DNA of 38,468 nucleotides from Allocoleopsis franciscana PCC 7113 (lineage in GTDB: Bacteria > Cyanobacteriota > Cyanobacteriia > Cyanobacteriales > Coleofasciculaceae). The position numbers and the translations under genes are program-made. The stretch lies in NCBI RefSeq assembly GCF_000317515.1, contig NC_019741.1:1-38468 (forward strand). The letters are read 5' to 3'. This document shows positions 22,109 through 30,242 of this stretch, piece after piece (position 1 is the stretch's first letter; each line of letters starts with the position of its first letter). Below the pieces are notes generated by a model, which worked only from the letters and a program-made list of their open reading frames with translations, had not been told where the DNA came from and ran no database searches.

Positions 22109-22835
22109 ATTTTCAGGTGATACTACAACTGCCGCCACTGGTAATGAAGCCTCAAACGAGAACAGTTCCAAGTCCAAAGAAAGCAACGATTTCTACGACA
22201 TTATCGGCAGAATCATTGCTATGGGCGTGAGGGTTATTGGTGTTATTCCTTATGCCATCGCCACTGTCTTTGATAACTTCATTGGTCAGGACAAACCCGG
22301 CATTAAAGTATTAGGCGGCATCCTGTTAATTGGTGGTGTAGTGCTGTCGGCTGATGCTTTTTTTCAGATGTTTGGTGGCAAGCCTTTGTTTCCCTTTTTT
22401 GAAGAGCCAGGGTCATGGATTGGTATTGGTTGGTTATGGGTCTGGACTAAGGTGAATTTTTGGGCGGCTGTCGTTGTCTCCATTGCCGTAATGTGGATTG
22501 AATCTTACGCCATCCGAGGCAAGAATTTGGGGCAAGCCAGACGTGATTACGAATCCATCAAGCATCATACTGTGCCAGAAAAAAACAAAGCTACGGTTGA
22601 CCTAGTAGAAGTTCGACGTAAGGAATACAAGCGTGCTGGCATGAATGAAAGGTCAGTTTTAGGATTGTTCATTTTGTTCGTTGTCATAATGGATATTTGT
22701 TCAGCTTTTGTTTCACGCAATCCATTAGGGCAGCCACCATTGATTTTATTGGGCATGGTTGTTTACAACGCCTGCACCATCTTGGCTGGTGAAGTTGGCT
22801 ACGCTTTATGGCGTCGGGCTAACGGCGAAAACTAA
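22101..22835 (+). CDS. Multi-spanning membrane protein
   Basis: This is a 244-residue protein from the ATG at 22101 (CAAGGAG upstream). The N-terminal 35 residues are polar and Ser/Asn-rich. About four hydrophobic segments follow (IGVIPYAIATVF, IKVLGGILLIGGVVLSAD, FWAAVVVSIAVMWI, SVLGLFILFVVIMD, LILLGMVVYNACTIL). It is encoded between a coiled-coil membrane protein and a membrane-anchored ATPase, which suggests a membrane complex. No family recognised; a role like a secretion or DNA-transfer channel component is inference only. Confidence 0.6.
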   Translation: MSKFSGDTTTAATGNEASNENSSKSKESNDFYDIIGRIIAMGVRVIGVIPYAIATVFDNFIGQDKPGIKVLGGILLIGGVVLSADAFFQMFGGKPLFPFFEEPGSWIGIGWLWVWTKVNFWAAVVVSIAVMWIESYAIRGKNLGQARRDYESIKHHTVPEKNKATVDLVEVRRKEYKRAGMNERSVLGLFILFVVIMDICSAFVSRNPLGQPPLILLGMVVYNACTILAGEVGYALWRRANGEN

Positions 22836-22853
22836 AGCCGATTTCTAGGGGTG

Positions 22854-22889
22854 CGCCTCTCCTGCTAGCTGCGGGTGAGGCGTTTTTTT
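22854..22889 (+). terminator. Terminator or attenuator before the ATPase gene
   Basis: CGCCTC (22854-22859) pairs with GAGGCG (22877-22882), with extra GG/CC pairs inside, followed by seven T. AAGGAG, the ribosome site of the ATPase gene, starts directly after (22890). The gene is therefore expressed only by readthrough or from another promoter, a typical attenuator layout. Confidence 0.75.
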
Positions 22890-22902
22890 AAGGAGATTAA
22901 CG

Positions 22903-24837
22903 ATGGATAATAGTATAGATTTTGCCCCCGATTACGACCCTAAAGAGTTTGCGCCCTTGTCACTACTTGAACGTGGTGATGTTGATGTCTGGGTCAGACG
23001 TAGAGGTGCATTTCTTTTAGATAAAAGTAAAGAAATAGCCAAGGACTGTGAGGCATCAAAACTGGCTTCAGCTATTACGATAGGAGCGTCGGTGGTGATG
23101 TCTTCCAACCCTTTAGCTTGGCTACCCTTAACGATAGGAGCCTTGGGGTACGCTTACACCGTGTTTCAGGAATTTCAGGATACGGGAAGCATCAGAATTA
23201 TCCCCATGTATCGGGGAAAGTTAGGGGACATTATAAGCATCATGGAAGGAGGGAGTGCCACCCCAAGGCACCCACTGGAAGACCAAATTGAGTACCTGAG
23301 TGAAGCTGAAAAGGATGAGGCATTACTTGTCAACTATCGTTTTGGTGAGATTGCATCTATCCTTAACTCTGCACCGCCTAAAGTTCGCTTTGATTTGTAC
23401 CGCCATCTGTGTGGGCAGTTCCATGCACGCAGAGACATCATCACTCTTGATGAGGTGAAGCATTACATTTCAAGTGCCGTGAGTGAAGCCCGACGTTCTT
23501 TCGTGATACCGAATACTCCTGCTGTCGAACTGGAGCAGACCCCGATAGCGGAATTACCAGTAACTTCCACCGTTAGCTTAAACGAGCAGGGGGGGACGGA
23601 GGCTCTGGCAACCCGAACGGCAGCGGTGCAAGTCTCAGCTCAAAACATCACTGTTAATTTTTTTGACTTTACGCGCCTACGTACTGAACCTGATAAGTTT
23701 GCCCACCTGCGTGTCATTGGGGGTACGGGTATTGGTAAGACCACGTTCGTGGATTGGTTACTTGATACTTTAGGCGGTGAACGCTTTGTTATTACCCCCA
23801 AGAAGAAGTCCTGGAACTGGGTCGGACTTAAAGTTTATGGGTTGTGGTTTGACTATGAGACGATTCGCGCCAAACTGCAATGGATTCACGCGGAGATGTA
23901 TCGCCGTTATCCCCTGATGGAGCAGGGAGAAACATTTGAAATTACCAATTTTGTAGTAGACGAATGGCGGCTCATTAACACCAATGTAAAGGCGATTAAG
24001 GAACGCGACCCAGAGACGAAACAAACTCTTGAAATCGCTCCCTCTGCCAAGGCCATGATGAAAGATATTATCACCGTTGCCAGGGAATCGATGTTACGAT
24101 TAATTGCTTTGGCTCAAGGTGAAAATGTAGCGTCTTGGGGGTTTGAAGGCGAGTCGGATTTAGAGGAATGTTTTACTGATATCCGGTTAGGAGAGTTTGC
24201 CATTGATTACGCTAAATCCTTGCGGAATCAGTGCCGCAAGGATAGTGACGATTACGAATATTGGACAGCCGTTTTAGGGGAACTAGATAGGCAAAGTCAA
24301 CAACGCACTTATGAAGATAAATCGATTCCTTGTTGCATGGTCGGGAAGCATCCAGCGCGGATACCTGACCTAACCGATTGGAAGCGAGATATAAGCGATA
24401 GTACTTCTGCGGAAACTCCTTCAACCCAGCTAACAAAAACTGACCCTTCCACCCCGGCTTCCGGGGAAGCCACCCTTCCAGGCTGGAATCTGACACATCC
24501 AAAAGCGGAAGACGCCCGGAAGCCAGACGATAATAGGCTGGAAGGCTTCTGCCGCCAAGTGACGGAAGCCAAAAATCTGGAAGCTTCCGATACGCTTCCG
24601 CCGCTCTTAGATGGCTTAGACCGCGACGGGAAGCTTCTGATGTTAAGGGCTTTGTTGAGCCAAAATTTAGGTAAAGAAAAAACAATTCTCTTGGCTTGGG
24701 GGCAGAAGTCAGGAGGACGTAACCACGAGAAGTATAAGTACGCGGCGGAGTTATTAGAAGCGATGACGAGAGAACTTAACGGATTAGGCTTTAACGATGA
24801 AAACAACTGGGGATTAGGAGACGTAAAGGCTAATTAA
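22903..24837 (+). CDS. Membrane-anchored P-loop ATPase
   Basis: This is a 644-residue protein. A hydrophobic hairpin lies at about residues 55-90 (ASAITIGASVVMSSNPLAWL, then PLTIGALGYAYTVF). The P-loop domain begins near 270: Walker A VIGGTGIGKTTFVDWL (about 275-285) and Walker B EITNFVVDEWRLI (about 348). The layout of an N-terminal membrane anchor and a single ATPase core resembles DNA-pumping ATPases of the HerA/FtsK/VirD4 class, but I cannot assign it. A Ser/Thr/Pro-rich linker (about 495-560) is followed by a small helical C-terminal domain. It is the last gene of the ParM-led operon. A role in plasmid DNA transfer or membrane tethering is inference. Confidence 0.6.
   Translation: MDNSIDFAPDYDPKEFAPLSLLERGDVDVWVRRRGAFLLDKSKEIAKDCEASKLASAITIGASVVMSSNPLAWLPLTIGALGYAYTVFQEFQDTGSIRIIPMYRGKLGDIISIMEGGSATPRHPLEDQIEYLSEAEKDEALLVNYRFGEIASILNSAPPKVRFDLYRHLCGQFHARRDIITLDEVKHYISSAVSEARRSFVIPNTPAVELEQTPIAELPVTSTVSLNEQGGTEALATRTAAVQVSAQNITVNFFDFTRLRTEPDKFAHLRVIGGTGIGKTTFVDWLLDTLGGERFVITPKKKSWNWVGLKVYGLWFDYETIRAKLQWIHAEMYRRYPLMEQGETFEITNFVVDEWRLINTNVKAIKERDPETKQTLEIAPSAKAMMKDIITVARESMLRLIALAQGENVASWGFEGESDLEECFTDIRLGEFAIDYAKSLRNQCRKDSDDYEYWTAVLGELDRQSQQRTYEDKSIPCCMVGKHPARIPDLTDWKRDISDSTSAETPSTQLTKTDPSTPASGEATLPGWNLTHPKAEDARKPDDNRLEGFCRQVTEAKNLEASDTLPPLLDGLDRDGKLLMLRALLSQNLGKEKTILLAWGQKSGGRNHEKYKYAAELLEAMTRELNGLGFNDENNWGLGDVKAN
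24344..24634. repeat. GGAAGC cluster inside the ATPase gene
   Basis: GGAAGC begins at 24344, 24380, 24465, 24518, 24564, 24579 and 24629, and the complement GCTTCC at 24457, 24583 and 24594. That is ten sites in 291 bases against about 0.14 expected by chance. The GGAAGC copies fall in two reading frames, so the protein does not explain them. Confidence 0.7.
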
Positions 24838-24976
24838 AAAAGCAGCCTATAACTTGAGGTAAAAAAATTTCACTTCCATCAATAACTATGATGTCTGTGG
24901 AAGTCCGTAAGGGGGGGACGCTAGGTTAGACCAATACCTTATCAACACTAGGGCATTGCCTAGAATCAGCTCTTCT

Positions 24977-25750
24977 TCATAGCCTGATTCTGGAACGCCG
25001 AAACAGTAAACCGGAGCCGATAAACATCATGACGAAAAACGCATTCAGACCCAATACACCCAACACACCCATGAATGCTTCTACTCCTCTCACCTGGGGC
25101 TTGTTGATCATCAGTGCGAGCACGGGAACCAATGCCTGAGCGAGTGCTGTTGCAAACAACGCACGGGCCATTCCCTGTGGCCGTAAACGGGCGATGGTGG
25201 CACCGAGGATGAAGATGGCGAGCACTCCGAAATACATCAGGTTAACGGGGTTGTCCTCAGACCCGATGATACCAACGGCAAGGTTCATCCAGACGAGGAG
25301 GAGCGCGGCCGCGAGTGCAATGCCGACAGCGACTCGGTATGCCATAGTGCCCCCCGTATTCGCTACCAGTTCATAGGCCAGACCCGTGCCGAAGATGAGG
25401 GCACCGGCGACAATGAAGTCGGTCAGGTCCCAGACTACTTGATCGGTAAACAGCATCGCCACCAAGGGCAGCAGCAATATGAATGCTGTTCCGAGCGCCA
25501 GGTAAATAATGTTTCTGTTTTGCCTTATGAGGTATGTTATGTTCTCCCTCATAATTCCTGCGGATGTTTCGACGAACATCCAAACAGCGAAACTAAATAA
25601 TCCTCGTCCTTCCTGTGCACGCTCTCGGAGAAGATCGGTGAAAGTTTGCTTCATTTCCTCGCCGAAGCGCTCATAGTAAGGCGAAGAGTAGAGACGAAGC
25701 AGTTTGGCATACCAGGAACGGTATCGTCGTATTAAGCGTTCAGATGTCAT
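24977..25750 (-). CDS. Membrane protein paired with PadR regulator
   Basis: This is a 257-residue membrane protein from the ATG at 25750 (the frame extends to 25789 but that overlaps more of the regulator gene). The N-terminus (LIRRYRSWYAKLLRLYSSPY, YERFGEEMKQTFTDLLRERA) looks like the cytoplasmic prefix domain found in proteins paired with PadR regulators. About six hydrophobic segments follow (IIYLALGTAFILLLPLVAML onward). It overlaps the PadR gene by about ten bases, so the two form an operon. Such proteins are often ABC-transporter-linked or stress-linked, but no transport domain is seen. The gene is relatively G+C-rich. Confidence 0.65.
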   Translation of the reverse strand: MTSERLIRRYRSWYAKLLRLYSSPYYERFGEEMKQTFTDLLRERAQEGRGLFSFAVWMFVETSAGIMRENITYLIRQNRNIIYLALGTAFILLLPLVAMLFTDQVVWDLTDFIVAGALIFGTGLAYELVANTGGTMAYRVAVGIALAAALLLVWMNLAVGIIGSEDNPVNLMYFGVLAIFILGATIARLRPQGMARALFATALAQALVPVLALMINKPQVRGVEAFMGVLGVLGLNAFFVMMFIGSGLLFRRSRIRL

Positions 25751-26105
25751 ACGTAAAAGTATTCGGAAAGATCCGTTTTTGTTGAGCAACCATCAAGACG
25801 GAGCGGTATCGCTCCAATTCCTCCGCGAGTGCTTTTTTACCAAGCCCGGTGATTTCGTAGTAAATCCGCCGCTCGTCATCCATTTTTGGGTCTATCTTTT
25901 TGTCACTCTCACGTATCAATCCCGCCTCGCTCATGCGACCAATCGAGCCGTAGAGCGTTCCAGGCCCCATCTTTACCTTTCCCTGTGAATCATTCTCGAC
26001 CTGCTTCATGATTTCATAGCCATGACGCTCCTGTGTGGAGAGTGCCAGAAGGATATGAAACACCGCTGGAGTAAGGGGTGTATTGGTTGTGTTCTTTTTA
26101 GCCAT
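25740..26105 (-). CDS. PadR-family transcriptional regulator
   Basis: This is a 121-residue winged-helix repressor of the PadR family: LTPAVFHILLALSTQERHGY, EIMKQVE, then VKMGPGTLYGSIGRMSEAGL, DERRIYYEITGLGKKALAEE. The short length without a large C-terminal domain puts it in the small PadR-s2 type. It probably represses its own operon; a palindrome TATATCCG/CGGATATA lies 30-48 bases upstream. A 20-bp tandem duplication across the start codon adds a second CAT, so an ATG 20 bases further upstream is also present but out of frame. Confidence 0.88.
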   Translation of the reverse strand: MAKKNTTNTPLTPAVFHILLALSTQERHGYEIMKQVENDSQGKVKMGPGTLYGSIGRMSEAGLIRESDKKIDPKMDDERRIYYEITGLGKKALAEELERYRSVLMVAQQKRIFPNTFTYDI

Positions 26106-26136
26106 GCCTCATACTATTTAGCCATGCCTCATATTA
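26097..26136. repeat. 20-bp tandem duplication at the padR start
   Basis: Units 26097-26116 and 26117-26136 differ at one base. The first contains the padR start codon, so the copy adds a second CAT on the plus strand and changes the spacing between promoter and start. Confidence 0.7.
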
Positions 26137-26153
26137 TATCCGTAACGGATATA
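26135..26153 (-). promoter_or_regulatory. PadR operator-like palindrome
   Basis: TATATCCG (26135-26142) and CGGATATA (26146-26153) are perfect complements with a 3-base spacer, upstream of the padR gene. PadR proteins usually repress their own promoters. Confidence 0.6.
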
Positions 26154-26253
26154 TGTCATCGGTATTAGAAAAGGTTTTCGGGGTCAAGATTGATAAAGAT
26201 TCCTAATATCTCAACTTAAAACCAGTCAGGCTTCATCAAGGATTCACAAATAG

Positions 26254-26350
26254 GGGGTGACACCCCTCACCCCGGAGCGTAATAATAAGGCTAGTAGATG
26301 CACCCTGATGATCGAGAGAGCCGCCAAACGTGACTCTCTTATTTTTTTTT
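26254..26350 (+). ncRNA. Candidate small RNA B with terminator
   Basis: The 339-base gap 26106-26444 has no gene. From 26254 it holds a hairpin GGGGTGA/TCACCCC with a 6-base loop (26254-26273), then the 16-base element 26294-26309 shared with the candidate at 532-547 (there on the other strand), then a terminator: AGAGAG (26315-26320), CTCTCT (26334-26339) and a T-run (26342-26350). The promoter is not clear. The shared element could also be a common regulatory site; transcription is inference. Confidence 0.3.
26315..26350 (+). terminator. Intrinsic terminator
   Basis: A 6-bp AGAGAG/CTCTCT stem with a 13-base loop is followed by TATTTTTTTTT. It would end transcription into the XRE gene from upstream. 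Confidence 0.6.
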
Positions 26351-26404
26351 GGGGACAAAGCTTCAAAGTTCAGTAAATATACCATGTTCCAGACTATGCC
26401 TTTA

Positions 26405-26471
26405 GGTTAACTTCGATCAGAAGAACCTATGAGGCATTTTCGCTATGCCCGTAACCGAATCGAAGTTAACC
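26405..26471. promoter_or_regulatory. 13-bp inverted repeat around the XRE start
   Basis: GGTTAACTTCGAT (26405-26417) and its perfect complement (26459-26471) lie 41 bases apart. The start codon of the XRE gene (26445) is between them, so the right arm is inside the gene. This fits binding of the regulator to its own gene, possibly by looping. Confidence 0.7.
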
Positions 26472-26687
26472 GCAGTACTCGTGAAGGAAACCCGGAAGCG
26501 TCTGGGGTTAACTCAATTGCAGTTTGCCCAATCGTTAGAAGTGTCGTTTCAAAGCGTGAACCGTTGGGAACGGAGCAAGACAAAGCCTTTACCGATAGTT
26601 CTCAAGCAGATTGAGGTGATGGTAAAGGAGATGGGCGAGCGCGGTTCGGATTTGGTAGCGAAGTATTTTTCAGTTAATGAGAATTAA
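26445..26687 (+). CDS. XRE-family helix-turn-helix regulator
   Basis: This is an 80-residue Cro/CI-type DNA-binding protein. The HTH is at about residues 18-45: VKETRKRLGLTQLQFAQSL, then EVSFQSVNRWERSKTKPLP. It is only a DNA-binding domain with no sensor part. It heads the defence-type region, 86 bases before the GTPase gene, so it probably controls that gene as well as itself. The 13-bp inverted repeat around the start codon is its likely operator. Confidence 0.85.
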   Translation: MPVTESKLTAVLVKETRKRLGLTQLQFAQSLEVSFQSVNRWERSKTKPLPIVLKQIEVMVKEMGERGSDLVAKYFSVNEN

Positions 26688-26773
26688 TGTCGAGGCGTGA
26701 GTAGCAGCCCGCGTTACACAAATGTAGGCTGATGGCTGATTCCTGTGATGTTGGAAATTTAGTAGGAGATTTC

Positions 26774-27925
26774 ATGGCTCAGACAGCAGCAGATAATTGG
26801 AATGAGAGCAGTTTCTTCGAGAGTGTTGAGGCTAAATTTGAGGAAAAAGTACCAGATTTCTCAAAAACTCTAAACATTGCCATTATTGGAAGAGTCAGTG
26901 CTGGAAAAAGTTCATTAATCAATGCTTTACTAAAGCGGAGTCGCAAAAAAGCATTGGCAGAAGTTGGTGCTGAATCGGGTGTAACCACGAATTTAAAAGT
27001 ATTACGGCTAGATGAACGGGTCAGGTTGATAGATTCACCCGGTCTTGATGATGTCCGTTCTGAGAATAGTGATGTAACACGAGAATTCCTAAAACGTATT
27101 GACGTAGGAATTCTTGTAGTTTCTGGTTCTTCAGATGCTTCTCAGAAAAAGTATCTTGTAGACCTGCAAGAACACTGCGATTCTGTATTTATCGTACTCA
27201 ACAAAATTGATGATTATGATAGGTTTGCTCGTCCTAATGGAGATAATCCAGCTTTGGAGAAGGTCGTAGATCAGTGGAAGCAAGACCTTCAAATACAAAA
27301 AATCTATCCAGTATGTGCATTTGGTTATGATCAAGACCTCCCTCCTGACATCCCACTAGATATTCGTGGTGTATATGGACTTCGGGAGGATATTGAAAAT
27401 TTTTTAGCTTCAAAGGGAAAGGATTTACTCCTCGCCCGTCACATGGGTGACAAGGAATCATATGCAAAAAGCATTATTGCCGCTGCGCTCGTTGCAGTCA
27501 CAGGTGAGGCATTTTTACCTGGAAGTGCAGCTTTTATCACGGCTACACAAGTTGCTGCGATCGCCTCTCTTTACTATCTGTACACAGGAGAAATTCTTTC
27601 TCCAAAAGCAGCTATAGCAATACTGCCTACCTTTATAGCTGAGTCGGCGAGAGGTAATCTATTCCTTTGGGTTCAATCGTTCCTCCCCCCGAATGGAATC
27701 ACTAATCTTGCTGCCGCTGGCATTGCCATGAGTATTACTCTGGCAATGCTTACTACCGTCAAGTTTGTACTAGCAAGCGGGGCAAAACTTCAAGAAGAAG
27801 AACTTCTTAAGTCAAAATTCCAGTATTTTCGCAAGAAAGCTGAAAATTCCGTGAAAAATCTGGCTTTGTCAGAATGGAATGATCGAGAGGCTTGGAAGGG
27901 GATGATCGACGCAATAAATCAGTAG
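26774..27925 (+). CDS. Dynamin-like membrane GTPase
   Basis: This is a 383-residue GTPase from the ATG at 26774, chosen because TAGGAG lies just before it; an ATG at 26732 gives 397 residues. G1 is GRVSAGKSSL (residues 40-49), G2 contains Thr71/Thr72, G3 is DSPG (87-90) and G4 is NKID (143-146). The C-terminal half has hydrophobic segments (about 225-260 and 285-330) that should insert in or lie on a membrane. The Era/TrmE-type GTPase plus membrane region is typical of bacterial dynamin-like and DUF697-type proteins. It sits between an XRE regulator and a restriction system, so a defence role is plausible but unproven. Confidence 0.75.
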   Translation: MAQTAADNWNESSFFESVEAKFEEKVPDFSKTLNIAIIGRVSAGKSSLINALLKRSRKKALAEVGAESGVTTNLKVLRLDERVRLIDSPGLDDVRSENSDVTREFLKRIDVGILVVSGSSDASQKKYLVDLQEHCDSVFIVLNKIDDYDRFARPNGDNPALEKVVDQWKQDLQIQKIYPVCAFGYDQDLPPDIPLDIRGVYGLREDIENFLASKGKDLLLARHMGDKESYAKSIIAAALVAVTGEAFLPGSAAFITATQVAAIASLYYLYTGEILSPKAAIAILPTFIAESARGNLFLWVQSFLPPNGITNLAAAGIAMSITLAMLTTVKFVLASGAKLQEEELLKSKFQYFRKKAENSVKNLALSEWNDREAWKGMIDAINQ

Positions 27926-28060
27926 AAAGTATTCTGCCAACGAGAGTGATGGGCGATCGCCCCAGAGGGACACCAGTCGAAAGGGCTGTTCGCCTAATTT
28001 AGAATAGTTCAGCTAGCCACGAGGCGGCGAAACCTTGGGAAACGATAGAGTAACGTAACG

Positions 28061-29656
28061 ATGCCAGCCAATTACACCGAGATTGAAAAGCGCCTTTGGG
28101 AAGCAGCGGATGAACTCAGGGCGAACTCGAAGCTCAAACCCTCTGAATACTCGGTGCCAGTGCTGGGGCTGATTTTCCTTCTCTACGCTGACTATAAGTT
28201 TGCTCTAGTTGAGCAGGAAATAGCGGCAGGTAGGATGAGCCGTCGGCGCACGGTGGGGAAGACAGATTACCAGGCAAAGGGGGCGTTGTTTCTGCCGGAG
28301 ACTGCCCGTTTTGATTATTTGCTCAATCTGCCGGAAGCGGAGGATATTGGTGGGGCGATAAATGCGGCGATGAAGGCTATTGCAGATGAGAACGAAGAAC
28401 TGGGCGGTGCTTTGCCTAGAAACTATAACAGCTTGGAAAAGCCGATTCTGCGGGAGTTGCTGAAAATCGTCAACCGGATTTCCAGAGAAGGGATTACTGA
28501 GGATGCGTTTGGGGAGATTTATCAGTATTTCCTGGGTAATTTTGCTCAGAAGGAAGGGCAAAAGGGGGGTGAGTTTTTTACTCCGACTTCCTTGGTAAAG
28601 CTGATTGTCGAGGTGATTGAGCCGGATTATGGCATGATTTTAGACCCAGCCTGTGGTGCTGGGGGGATGTTCGTGCAGAGTGCGGTGCGGATTCGCAATA
28701 AATTAAACCAAGACCCGAATAAGGTGATTAGTGTCTACGGGCAGGAGAAGGTAGACGGAACGGTGAAACTCTGTCAGATGAACCTGGCAGTACACGGGGT
28801 TTCGGGTTTACGCAATATCCGGCAGGGCAACACCTATTACGAAGATATTCACAACAGCGCCACTTATGACAAAGATGCTCAAGACAGCATCGGGGCGTTT
28901 GACTTTGTGATGGCGAATCCGCCATTTAATGTGAATGGGGTGGATCGGGAGAAGATAAAAGGCGACCCTCACTATCCCTTTGGCGTTCCTTCAACAGACA
29001 ATGCGAATTATCTCTGGATTCAGTTATTCTACAGTGCTTTAAATCAGAACGGACGGGCGGGGTTTGTCATGGCAAACTCGGCATCGGATGCGCGGGGTTC
29101 TGAGTTGGAGATTCGCCGCCAGTTGATTGAAAAGGGGGCGGTGGATGTGATGATTGCGATCGGGTCTAATTTCTTCTACACGGTGACGCTGCCCTGTACG
29201 CTGTGGTTTTTGGACAGGGGGAAGGTGAAGACACCTCGCAAGGAGAAGGTGTTATTTATTGATGCGCGGCATATTTATCGTCAGGTTGACCGCGCCCATC
29301 GGGATTTTAGCGAACAACAGGTTGAGTTTATTGCCAATATTGTGCGGCTGTACCGAGGGGAAGCGGTAGAGGTGACGGGTGCTGAGTCCAAAATGTTGGC
29401 TGAGACGTTCCCAGAGGGGGCTTATCGGGATGTCGCAGGGTTGTGCAAAGTGGCGACGTTGGCTGAGATTGAGGCACAGGGATGGAGTCTCAATCCTGGG
29501 CGTTATGTGGGGGTAGCCCAACGCAAGGAAGCGGAGGATTTTGATTTTGCCGAACGGTTGGAAGAGTTGAATGAGGAGTTGGAAATCCTTAATGTTGAGG
29601 CAAGGGAATTGGAGGAGAGGATTGCTGAGAATGTGGCGCAGTTATTGAACTTGTAG
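28061..29656 (+). CDS. hsdM: Type I restriction-modification methyltransferase subunit
   Basis: This is a 531-residue N6-adenine DNA methyltransferase subunit of a type I system. The N-terminal HsdM domain starts [20 protein letters not shown]. The SAM-binding motif is [15 protein letters not shown] (about 190-204), and the catalytic motif IV is MANPPFN (about 285-291). [20 protein letters not shown] lies between them, as is normal. The C-terminus is a coiled coil ([20 protein letters not shown]). Motif IV is intact. It is the first gene of the operon; the ParD-like gene begins nine bases later. Works with HsdS to methylate and with HsdR to cut. Confidence 0.95.
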   Translation: MPANYTEIEKRLWEAADELRANSKLKPSEYSVPVLGLIFLLYADYKFALVEQEIAAGRMSRRRTVGKTDYQAKGALFLPETARFDYLLNLPEAEDIGGAINAAMKAIADENEELGGALPRNYNSLEKPILRELLKIVNRISREGITEDAFGEIYQYFLGNFAQKEGQKGGEFFTPTSLVKLIVEVIEPDYGMILDPACGAGGMFVQSAVRIRNKLNQDPNKVISVYGQEKVDGTVKLCQMNLAVHGVSGLRNIRQGNTYYEDIHNSATYDKDAQDSIGAFDFVMANPPFNVNGVDREKIKGDPHYPFGVPSTDNANYLWIQLFYSALNQNGRAGFVMANSASDARGSELEIRRQLIEKGAVDVMIAIGSNFFYTVTLPCTLWFLDRGKVKTPRKEKVLFIDARHIYRQVDRAHRDFSEQQVEFIANIVRLYRGEAVEVTGAESKMLAETFPEGAYRDVAGLCKVATLAEIEAQGWSLNPGRYVGVAQRKEAEDFDFAERLEELNEELEILNVEARELEERIAENVAQLLNL

Positions 29657-29664
29657 GAGTGACC

Positions 29665-29931
29665 ATGAATATTAGTTTAAAACCAGAACACGAACAATTC
29701 ATTCAGTCTCAAGTGGCGAGTGGGAGATTTGCTAATCAGGAGGAAGTGATTGATATCGCTTTTCGCTTGTTAGAAAAGCTTTATGGTGAGTATGAACAAT
29801 GGATAGAAGAAACGCGGAACAAGATTGATATAGGGATTGCAGAACTTGACCGAGGGGAAGGATTAGATGGGGAAACTGTCGTCGCGGGGATTTTAGAGAG
29901 ATTTAAAAAAGCACGTCAAGAGCAAGAATGA
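29665..29931 (+). CDS. parD: ParD-family antitoxin
   Basis: This is an 88-residue antitoxin from the ATG at 29665 (TAGGAG upstream; a GTG at 29659 is the alternative). The ribbon-helix-helix part is MNISLKPEHEQFIQSQVASG, then RFANQEEVIDIAFRLLEKL. The C-terminus (about 45-88, acidic and Lys/Glu-rich) would wrap the toxin. It overlaps the ParE-like toxin gene by four bases (ATGA), the standard order of antitoxin first. It sits inside the restriction operon between hsdM and hsdS, where it would make loss of the operon costly. Confidence 0.85.
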   Translation: MNISLKPEHEQFIQSQVASGRFANQEEVIDIAFRLLEKLYGEYEQWIEETRNKIDIGIAELDRGEGLDGETVVAGILERFKKARQEQE

Positions 29932-30233
29932 GTCGTTATCTGATTTCACCTTCTGCGAGTCGGGATTTGAATGCTATTGCTGACTATTTCTTGACTAGGA
30001 ATGTAGACGCTGGAGAGAGGTTATTTCATGAGTTCACTAAAAAGTGCCAGTACATAGCACAATTTCCCAACTTAGGTAAAAGTTACAGTTATCTTCGACC
30101 TTCCTTACGGGGGTTGCCTTTAGATGGATACATTATTTTCTATCGAGTTGTTGAAGATGGGGTTGAAATTGTGCGGGTGGTGAGTGGTCGTCAAGATTTA
30201 GAATCCTTGTTTTCTGAGTCGGATGATGGATGA
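29928..30233 (+). CDS. parE: ParE/RelE-superfamily toxin
   Basis: This is a 101-residue toxin of the ParE branch: YLISPSASRDLNAIADYFLT, GERLFHEFTKKCQYIAQFPN, LGKSYSYLRPSLRGLPLDGY, IIFYRVVEDGVEIVRVVSGR, QDLESLF. ParE proteins poison DNA gyrase, and RelE relatives cut mRNA; the sequence favours ParE (YRPSLRG/GYIIFYR pattern). It overlaps the antitoxin gene. It is complete in length (about 100 residues), so it is likely active. Confidence 0.85.
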   Translation: MSRYLISPSASRDLNAIADYFLTRNVDAGERLFHEFTKKCQYIAQFPNLGKSYSYLRPSLRGLPLDGYIIFYRVVEDGVEIVRVVSGRQDLESLFSESDDG

Positions 30234-30242
30234 GGCAAAGGA

